Below, in pieces: positions 1 through 5,106 of a stretch of 6,273 nt of DNA. A program made the position numbers and the translations under genes. How positions within the stretch are numbered: position 1 is the first letter of the stretch; every line of letters begins with the position of its first letter. The stretch covers positions 7,462-13,734 of the forward strand of contig MFGS01000119.1 in NCBI GenBank assembly GCA_001778355.1, written 5' to 3'. The notes beneath the pieces were generated by a model. That model had not been told where the DNA came from. It searched no databases and saw nothing but the letters and a program-made list of their open reading frames with translations. This stretch comes from Candidatus Firestonebacteria bacterium RIFOXYA2_FULL_40_8. GTDB taxonomy: Bacteria > Oederibacteriota > D2-FULL-39-29.

Positions 1-1
1 T

Positions 2-151
2 AATCCCCGCCTGATAAATATTATAGCTGATAACGCGCTTACGGAAGGACACCTGATTAAGAGCAGGCAGATTGATGAAAAAGAAGTGGAACGGGTGATA
101 GTCGAAATGGGCTATAATACCAGATTAAAAAGTCTTTTCATGGACGCTTAG
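2..151 (+). CDS. ExeA/GspA-like AAA ATPase, C-terminal fragment
   Basis: The reading frame is open from the left edge and stops with TAG at 149-151, leaving 49 visible residues; the start lies outside the window. The fragment opens with NPRLINIIADNAL, which matches the sensor-2 / helical-lid region of ExeA/GspA-type AAA+ ATPases, where a glycine normally precedes PR and is followed by a helix reading like LINxLCDxAL. The rest is a charged helix (IDEKEVERVIVEM) and a short tail. Relatives are cytoplasmic or inner-membrane ATPases that help assemble type II secretion or pilus secretins, or that sit in exopolysaccharide/exosortase loci. Walker motifs are not visible, so the family call rests on this tail alone, and the pathway cannot be decided. 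The next gene starts 26 bp downstream on the same strand, so they may be cotranscribed. Confidence 0.68.
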   Translation, partial: NPRLINIIADNALTEGHLIKSRQIDEKEVERVIVEMGYNTRLKSLFMDA

Positions 152-160
152 AAAAATATT

Positions 161-165
161 AAGGA
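161..165 (+). promoter_or_regulatory. Ribosome binding site of the ABC transporter gene
   Basis: AAGGA lies 12 nt before the ATG at 178, followed by an A-rich run. This is a longer gap than usual. No other in-frame ATG occurs before the transmembrane domain, so the start at 178 still stands. Confidence 0.5.
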
Positions 166-177
166 ATAATAAAAAAA

Positions 178-2406
178 ATGGAAAAAGAAAAACTACCTTC
201 ATATTTAAAAGAAAAAATAAAAACCGGCTTTCACGGGCAAAAACTTAACATTGTAATATGCTCCGATATACGCGCAAACGGTTCTTTTGGCGAAGAATGG
301 CTTGTTGTCACAAATAAAAAGCTGGTCGTGTATTCCGATAAAGGGGAAAGACTTCAGGAACTGAAATTAAACGAACTGAAAGAAGTGGAAGTGGTCGATC
401 TTATCGGAAGCAGTGCGCTGGAAGTTAACACCGGAAAGCACATCTACCGTATTATTCTGTATTCTAACGCTAAAAATTCCGAGTTTTATCAGGCAGCGGA
501 AGATATTAATCATATCATTAAAGGAAGAGAGATCTCGACCAAGGGGCGATTGAAACCGAAAGCTGTCTGCGAAATCTGTAATCAGCCCATACCTGAAGAT
601 CTCGGAAAATGTCCGAAATGCACGGATAAAACAAAGACCCTGCGCCGTATTATGAGTTTTACCAAACCGTATAGATTAAATATTCTGATGATAATACTGG
701 TAATGTCTATCGGTTCGGCATTTGGTTTGGTTGCCCCTGCTTTGACAGGGTGGATCATTGACTATATTTTAACACCCGGAACTATTGTAAAGACCTTTTC
801 TAAATATGAATGGCTTGCCATTGCTTCAGCGGCGCTGCTTCTGTCTTTTGTGCTCCAACAACTTTTCAGCGGTTTTTTTCTGGAAAGATTATCGGGAGCG
901 CTCGGGCACAGAACGGTTTATGATGTCCGTGCCGCGGTTTATGAAAAACTTCAGGAATTATCAATGTCGTATTTTGACAGGAATCAGACGGGAGCCATTC
1001 TTTCCAGGGTAAATCAGGATACGGGTGAGCTTCAAAGGTTTCTTGTGGATTTTGTTCCTATTACCTTTGAAGGTGTTATCATGTTTGTCGGAGTCGGAAC
1101 TTCACTGGTACTAATAAGCTGGGAGCTGACCCTCTATATCTTAATACCTATAATTCCCACCGTGATATTCTTAAAGTGGATCTTTCCGAAAGTGCGGATA
1201 TATTTTCACAGATTTTATCATAAAAGAGCAATGCTTTCAGTACTTGTAAATGATTCTGTTTCCGGTATCAGGGTAATAAAGGCCTTCGGACAGGAAAAAG
1301 TCGAAATAGAAAAGTTCAAAAAAAGAAGCGGTGAATACAGGGATTCCGGAATTGAAATGGTAAGCCAGTGGGGCATTTACCATCCGATTTTGCACCTGTT
1401 TATTACTTTTGGCACGGTACTGGTCTGGTATGTCGGCGGAGGTTTAATTTTAAAAAATGAACTGACAATTGGTGAAATATTCGCTTATACCGGTTATCTT
1501 GCCATGTTTTACAATCCTATACGCACGCTCACGCGCATGGTCGAGATGATATCCAACTCCCTTACCGCGGCGGAAAGGGTATTTGATATTATTGATACCG
1601 AGCCGGAGATAAAAGACAGCTCTTCCCCTGTTGCGAAAAAAGAGATCGAAGGCAGTATAGAATTCGATAATATTTCCTTCGGCTATAACAGATATAAACC
1701 GGTAATTAAACGCATGAGCATGGAGATCAAACCGAATGAAATGATAGGTCTTATAGGAAGAAGCGGCGCGGGTAAAAGTACTATGGTTAATCTTATATGC
1801 AGGTTGTATGATGTTAATAAAGGGGAGCTCCGGATCGACGGAGTACCGATAAAAGATATTAAGCTTTCTGACCTCAGAAGCCAGATAGGTATAGTTTTAC
1901 AGGAAACCTTCCTCTTTAACGGTACAATTTATGAAAATATTGCTTACGCGAAACCCGGGGCTACGAGGGAAGAAGTCATCCGTGCCTCCATAGCTGCCAA
2001 TGCACATGAATTTATTCTTAAAAAACCGGACGGCTACGACACGGATGTGGGAGAAAGAGGCAATAGTCTTTCCGGCGGGGAAAAGCAGATGGTTTCAATA
2101 GCCCGCGCGATACTGAGAAATCCGAGAATTCTGATTCTGGATGAAGCTACCTCCTCGGTGGACGTGCAAACGGAAAAGAAGATCCAGGATGCTCTTACAA
2201 AACTGACCAAAAACAGGACAACCATAGCCATAGCGCACCGGCTTTCGACTCTGAGGAATTGCAACCGGCTGATTGCCATAAAAGAAGGCAAAATAGTGGA
2301 AGTTGGAACGCATAAAGAGCTGATGGCAAAGAAAGGTTTATTCCATAAGTTAATAACAATGCAGCGCGAATTTTCGGCGCAGGCTTCAAAGACAAGGGTG
2401 GTTTAG
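178..2406 (+). CDS. ABC half-transporter with N-terminal PH-like domain and zinc ribbon (DUF1854-associated type)
   Basis: This encodes 742 residues, about 150 more than a plain ABC exporter half. Residues 1-115 form a beta-rich region (EEWLVVTNKKLVVYSDKGE) resembling bacterial PH-like domains. A CxxC-x10-CxxC zinc ribbon follows (Cys131, 134, 145, 148). About six membrane segments span 168-455, as in type IV (exporter) ABC proteins. The ATPase domain is intact: Walker A GRSGAGKST 527-535 (Lys533), Q-loop Gln575, signature LSGGE 631-635, Walker B ILILDE with Asp655 and catalytic Glu656, D-loop SSVD, and H-loop His687. With all ATPase residues present on one membrane domain, it should work as a homodimer in the inner membrane. 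The gene lies 5 bp before a DUF1854 gene. From memory, this PH-like/zinc-ribbon/ABC architecture recurs beside DUF1854 proteins, and in some proteobacteria the pair is annotated as cyanophycin-metabolism-associated. No cyanophycin gene is visible here, so the substrate is unknown. Confidence 0.93.
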   Translation: MEKEKLPSYLKEKIKTGFHGQKLNIVICSDIRANGSFGEEWLVVTNKKLVVYSDKGERLQELKLNELKEVEVVDLIGSSALEVNTGKHIYRIILYSNAKNSEFYQAAEDINHIIKGREISTKGRLKPKAVCEICNQPIPEDLGKCPKCTDKTKTLRRIMSFTKPYRLNILMIILVMSIGSAFGLVAPALTGWIIDYILTPGTIVKTFSKYEWLAIASAALLLSFVLQQLFSGFFLERLSGALGHRTVYDVRAAVYEKLQELSMSYFDRNQTGAILSRVNQDTGELQRFLVDFVPITFEGVIMFVGVGTSLVLISWELTLYILIPIIPTVIFLKWIFPKVRIYFHRFYHKRAMLSVLVNDSVSGIRVIKAFGQEKVEIEKFKKRSGEYRDSGIEMVSQWGIYHPILHLFITFGTVLVWYVGGGLILKNELTIGEIFAYTGYLAMFYNPIRTLTRMVEMISNSLTAAERVFDIIDTEPEIKDSSSPVAKKEIEGSIEFDNISFGYNRYKPVIKRMSMEIKPNEMIGLIGRSGAGKSTMVNLICRLYDVNKGELRIDGVPIKDIKLSDLRSQIGIVLQETFLFNGTIYENIAYAKPGATREEVIRASIAANAHEFILKKPDGYDTDVGERGNSLSGGEKQMVSIARAILRNPRILILDEATSSVDVQTEKKIQDALTKLTKNRTTIAIAHRLSTLRNCNRLIAIKEGKIVEVGTHKELMAKKGLFHKLITMQREFSAQASKTRVV

Positions 2407-2411
2407 GGCTT

Positions 2412-2906
2412 ATGAATATACTTCAGCCGGATAAGATAAAAATAGAAAAAGGTGTTAAGGGCTCGCTGGTTTTAACCGGCGCTGACGGGAAAAAGTATCA
2501 AAGAGTTAATTTTATCCTGTTATTTCCTTTTACTGATACGGAAAATTATATATCCGCTGTTATAAAAACTGGAACAGAGTATACCGAGATAGGGATAATC
2601 GAACATCTTAAGGAGCTGCCGGTTAAAATACGCGAAATGGTCAAGGAAGACCTCCGCTTACGATATTTTGTTCCGGAGATCAAAGATATAAAATATATAA
2701 GTACAAAATACTGGTTCCATGAATTTGATGTCATCACGGACAGGGGAGAAAAGAAATTTTATTTGCGGAATGTAAGAGAAGGTGTCAGGTTTAAAACGGA
2801 TAACAGCATTGTGATAACGGATATGGAAAAAAACAGGTATAAAATCACGGATTATAAACGTTTGTCGGTAAAAGCAAGAGCAGAACTGGATAGAATACTT
2901 TTGTGA
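2412..2906 (+). CDS. DUF1854 family protein, partner of the ABC transporter
   Basis: A soluble 164-residue protein with no signal peptide or membrane segment. It shows the DUF1854 pattern I know: an N-terminal strand ending in a DG dipeptide (GADGKKY); a FPF...NYIS segment near residues 38-46; an acidic or charged helix followed by LRLRYFVPEIKDI; Trp101 then TDRG (109-112) and KKFYL; and TD-x3-NRY-x-I-x-D at 136-147, closing with a helix ending in LDRILL. The family has no established biochemical role. It occurs beside, or fused to, ABC transporters, which suggests a ligand-binding or regulatory subunit. The ATG lies 5 nt after the stop of the transporter gene with only a weak GGG upstream, so translational coupling is likely. 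It is the last gene of the plus-strand run and ends directly in a long palindromic repeat. Confidence 0.88.
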   Translation: MNILQPDKIKIEKGVKGSLVLTGADGKKYQRVNFILLFPFTDTENYISAVIKTGTEYTEIGIIEHLKELPVKIREMVKEDLRLRYFVPEIKDIKYISTKYWFHEFDVITDRGEKKFYLRNVREGVRFKTDNSIVITDMEKNRYKITDYKRLSVKARAELDRILL

Positions 2907-3034
2907 AGATAAGTAAAGGAAGTAAGTGAAGAAAGGGAAGTAGGAGAAGGAGGTTGAACGAAGTAATAACTTGTTTCCTTCTTTTTCACTTCACCTGCTT
3001 CTTTTTCTTCTTTTGCTTCCGTTGCTTCCCTTAC
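2905..3034. repeat. Long imperfect palindrome built of 9-nt tandem units, in a convergent gap
   Basis: The gap between two convergent genes is purine-rich on its left half and pyrimidine-rich on its right. On the left, GAAG recurs at 2919, 2928, 2937 and 2946, exactly 9 nt apart (unit like GGAAGTAAG). On the right, CTTC recurs at 2989, 2998, 3007, 3016 and 3025, also 9 nt apart. The halves are reverse complements with mismatches: GTAAAGGAAG at 2913-2922 matches the complement of 3025-3034 at 9 of 10 bases. AAGT (2961-2964) pairs with ACTT (2969-2972) around an AATA tetraloop, forming the tip. The right arm is about 14 nt longer, consistent with unequal unit number. The transcript should fold into a long hairpin from either strand, so it may act as a bidirectional terminator. 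That role is inferred. Confidence 0.8.
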
Positions 3035-3043
3035 GAGAATTGA

Positions 3044-3907
3044 TTACTTCCGCAGGTAGATTACGATGATGCCCGCCAGACCTAAAATTATTCCGAGCCA
3101 GCCGATTGGTTTTATTTTTTCTTTAAAGACTGCGAGAGAAAGTATAAGACCCAGGATTATGGGGCCGGAGAGTGTGATAGTGAAGACAATACTTGAGGGG
3201 AGAACTCTTAAAGCGGAAATCGTACAAAAGACTCCGGCGATACTGCCAATTGCGGCGATAAGACCGTAAGGCAGAGATTTCAGGGAATAACTTTTTGTTT
3301 TAAAGTAAACTGGCAGCAGTACCAGTGTGCCGGCCAGATATGACAGAAAAAGGTAAACAGTCGTACTTTCTTTATAAAAAGCTACGAGCTTTTGTCCTAT
3401 CCTGGGACCGCCGCTCAAGAGAAAGGCAAGAAAGATAAGTATGAACCATTTGAATTCGGAAGAGCGGATCTTTGAGAATGCTTCGTTTGAATAGGATATA
3501 AGAAAGATAGCAAGTAATGTAAGCATTATCCCTAGAAGAGCTGAAAGCTGAATTGTTTCTCTAAGCATTAGGATAGAGAATATTATGGGAAGAATAAAAG
3601 AAGTCCGGTAAATTGTGTTTGAAAATCCGAAATGTCCCAGCCGGATGGCGTAATTAAATAAAAGTACCGCTAACCCTCCGCAAACCCCCGGAATAAAAGC
3701 TATGAGTATTGCTCTTTGATTTACTGGTTGGCTTGGACCTGCGGCTAATATGGCAAAACAAATAACCGTGCTTATTGCAAAAAGGTTAGCAGTGAGGTCG
3801 AGCGCCGTAATGTTATTCCTGCTTGCAGCTTTAGCAACGAAAGCAACCGTTGTTATTCCGAGTATTGTTATGACAATATATATCCATTCCATTACCGATT
3901 TTAACAT
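3044..3907 (-). CDS. EamA/DMT-superfamily membrane transporter
   Basis: A strongly hydrophobic protein of about 287 residues with roughly ten membrane segments arranged as two EamA halves. The halves repeat the same signature: LRETIQLSALLGIMLTLLAI closes the first, and FKEKIKPIGWLGIILGLAGI closes the second. Each has a conserved glutamate before the last helix of its half. Length and layout match the drug/metabolite transporter superfamily, whose members export or exchange amino acids, metabolites or sugar conjugates across the inner membrane; the substrate cannot be predicted. Start choice: the frame opens with TTG at 3910 directly followed by ATG at 3907, and another ATG lies at 3892 just before the first helix. 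None has a good Shine-Dalgarno, and I prefer ATG 3907. The last codons lie against the 9-nt-unit palindrome. It is divergent from the methyltransferase gene and appears to be a single-gene unit. Confidence 0.86.
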   Translation of the reverse strand: MLKSVMEWIYIVITILGITTVAFVAKAASRNNITALDLTANLFAISTVICFAILAAGPSQPVNQRAILIAFIPGVCGGLAVLLFNYAIRLGHFGFSNTIYRTSFILPIIFSILMLRETIQLSALLGIMLTLLAIFLISYSNEAFSKIRSSEFKWFILIFLAFLLSGGPRIGQKLVAFYKESTTVYLFLSYLAGTLVLLPVYFKTKSYSLKSLPYGLIAAIGSIAGVFCTISALRVLPSSIVFTITLSGPIILGLILSLAVFKEKIKPIGWLGIILGLAGIIVIYLRK

Positions 3908-3955
3908 CAATATAGGTGTATATCAAGGATAACAGCTGTGGAATTTTCCCATTTT

Positions 3956-4065
3956 TTGTCATCCTGAACTGGATTTCTTTTCACCCGCCAGCGCTTTGTG
4001 GAGGGCCGTGTTTTTACTTCTGAAAAACAAAGACTCTGGATTCCCAATCTTGTCGGGAATGACAA
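3956..4065. repeat. MITE-like repeat with TTGTCAT terminal inverted repeats
   Basis: About 110 bp in the divergent gap begins TTGTCATCC (3956-3964) and ends GGGAATGACAA (4055-4065), whose complement is TTGTCATTCCC. This gives a perfect 7-bp terminal inverted repeat, longer with a gap. Near the right end, ATTCCC (4040-4045) and GGGAAT (4055-4060) form a 6-bp stem with a 9-nt loop. Hairpins of the GTCATTCCC...GGGAATCC kind are commonly dispersed in bacterial genomes, so this is probably one copy of a small non-coding repeat. No coding potential and no clear target-site duplication are visible. Confidence 0.55.
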
Positions 4066-4090
4066 TATTATGAATTTACTTTTCTAAGCG

Positions 4091-4119
4091 GGGAATATTG
4101 TCCCATGATTAATATCATG
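4091..4119. promoter_or_regulatory. Possible operator: paired inverted repeats upstream of the methyltransferase
   Basis: CATGAT (4104-4109) and ATCATG (4114-4119) form a perfect 6-bp inverted repeat around TAAT. It overlaps an adjacent dyad, GGGA (4091-4094) with TCCC (4101-4104). The first dyad ends 20 nt before the TATAAT at 4140, so it covers the expected -35 region. A repressor site there is plausible but unproven. A short hairpin followed by A7 is an alternative, as a weak terminator read on the minus strand. Confidence 0.35.
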
Positions 4120-4139
4120 AAAAAAATATCCAAATACTG

Positions 4140-4145
4140 TATAAT
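4140..4145 (+). promoter_or_regulatory. Probable -10 box for the methyltransferase gene
   Basis: TATAAT is a perfect -10 hexamer with TG immediately before it, 38 nt upstream of the ATG. No good -35 box sits 16-18 nt upstream (the sequence there resembles ATGAAA), so the promoter may depend on an activator or be weak. The surroundings are AT-rich, which makes chance matches possible. Confidence 0.45.
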
Positions 4146-4170
4146 AATAATTGAAATATCAGTTAAAATG

Positions 4171-4177
4171 AGGAAGG
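4171..4177 (+). promoter_or_regulatory. Ribosome binding site of the methyltransferase gene
   Basis: AGGAAGG ends 6 nt before the ATG at 4184. This is a strong Shine-Dalgarno at good spacing and it fixes that start. Confidence 0.8.
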
Positions 4178-4183
4178 ATATAA

Positions 4184-4945
4184 ATGAGTCAGTTTAGCGG
4201 ACACCATGTTTGGAGAGATAAGGAATTCGTAAGGAAATATATTGAAGATTTCAGGGGTGCTATTCCTTATGCTGTCGACCAGATAGAAGTGATGCTGGAT
4301 GCGATAAAGGCCTCCGGAAAAGATGTTAAAAATTTTGCCGATATCGGATGCGGTAACGGTATTCTTGCGGGAGCGATACTTCTTCAATATCCGGATGCTT
4401 ACGGGACACTTGTTGATTTTTATGAGCCGGTTTTAAGCGAAGCCAAGCAGCAGCTGTTGGACCATATCTCAAATCTGAATTTTGTAACAGCCGACCTTAT
4501 GGATTCGTATTGGACAAGAAGTGTAAAAAACAATGCTCCGTTTGATGCTATTGTTTCCGGTTTTACTATCCATCATTTTCCCGATAAAAGGAAGAAGGAG
4601 TTATATAAAGAGATTTACAATATGCTTAAACCGGGAGGAATATTTATTAATATTGAGCAGGTTGCTCCGGAAAGCAAACTTGTATCGCAAATGGCGGATA
4701 ATGCCATTATAGAAAGTTTAAGAGAGTACCACAAAAAAAGAGGAACAGAAAAAAGCCTGACGGCTATCCGTAAAGAATATATTGAAGAGTTTTCCAGCGA
4801 AGGAAATATCCTCTCCTCTTGCAAGGTTCAGATGAAGTGGCTCAAAGATATCGGTTTTTCTGAAGTAAGTGTGTTTTTCAGGGCTTATGTGGGGATAGTC
4901 TTCGGAGGAGTCAAACCGAAGGTAAAAGCAAACAAGAAAAAATAA
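4184..4945 (+). CDS. Class I SAM-dependent methyltransferase
   Basis: A 253-residue soluble protein with the Rossmann-fold methyltransferase motifs in order. Motif I is FADIGCGNG with DIGCGNG at 53-59; the acidic residue that binds the SAM ribose is Asp78 (LVDF); motif IV is FDAIVSGFTIHHF at 120-132; and the post-motif is MLKPGGIFINIEQV at 147-160. The N-terminal 45 residues (with HHVWRD) and the C-terminal part after residue 165 (helical, closing in FRAYVGIVFGGVKP) resemble the small-molecule or CmoA-like branch, whose members often end in a phrase like YLNFAVFGG. The substrate is not predictable, and a role in tRNA cmo5U formation is only a loose possibility. The start is supported by a strong ribosome binding site. 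The gene appears monocistronic, with its own promoter and a 7-nt-unit palindrome directly after the stop. Confidence 0.88.
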   Translation: MSQFSGHHVWRDKEFVRKYIEDFRGAIPYAVDQIEVMLDAIKASGKDVKNFADIGCGNGILAGAILLQYPDAYGTLVDFYEPVLSEAKQQLLDHISNLNFVTADLMDSYWTRSVKNNAPFDAIVSGFTIHHFPDKRKKELYKEIYNMLKPGGIFINIEQVAPESKLVSQMADNAIIESLREYHKKRGTEKSLTAIRKEYIEEFSSEGNILSSCKVQMKWLKDIGFSEVSVFFRAYVGIVFGGVKPKVKANKKK

Positions 4946-5100
4946 CTAAGATCTAAGCACTAATAACTAAACAATAACTAAGGATAAAGCACTAAGCACT
5001 AAACGGAAGGAAGATATTAATGTAATTACAACGGTTTAGTTTAAGATTTAATTATTAAGTATTTGTTTTTTGTTTAGAATTTAGTGCTTAGTTATTAGTG
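4946..5100. repeat. Long imperfect palindrome built of 7-nt tandem units, in a convergent gap
   Basis: Immediately after the methyltransferase stop, CTAA recurs at 4946, 4953, 4960 and 4967, then at 4978, 4992 and 4999, i.e. 7 nt apart with one 4-nt slip (unit like CTAAGCA). On the far side the complement, TTAG, recurs at 5074, 5081, 5088 and 5095, again 7 nt apart. CACTAATAACTAA (4958-4970) is matched perfectly by the complement of 5088-5100, and CTAAAC (4999-5004) by that of 5034-5039. The centre holds a perfect 10-bp palindrome, TGTAATTACA (5021-5030). The arms resemble the short tandemly repeated heptamers known in cyanobacteria, but in palindromic arrangement. It fills the gap between two convergent genes and may terminate transcription from both sides. 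Confidence 0.78.
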
Positions 5101-5106
5101 ATTGTT

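Noticed and set aside
3908..3910. TTG at 3910 as the EamA transporter start
   Set aside because: It is directly followed by an in-frame ATG and has no Shine-Dalgarno of its own, so ATG 3907 (or ATG 3892) is more likely.
4040..4060. The ATTCCC/GGGAAT hairpin as a rho-independent terminator
   Set aside because: The stem is only 6 bp and no T-run follows on either strand. It fits better as part of the dispersed repeat.
4168..4197. Nine-codon leader ORF (ATG at 4168, TAG at 4195) overlapping the methyltransferase start
   Set aside because: It has no ribosome binding site of its own, and the strong AGGAAGG inside it serves the ATG at 4184; it is most simply chance.
4946..5100. CRISPR array
   Set aside because: The repeating units are only 7 nt (9 nt in the other gap), contiguous and without unique spacers, and they reverse orientation at the centre. 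No cas gene is present.
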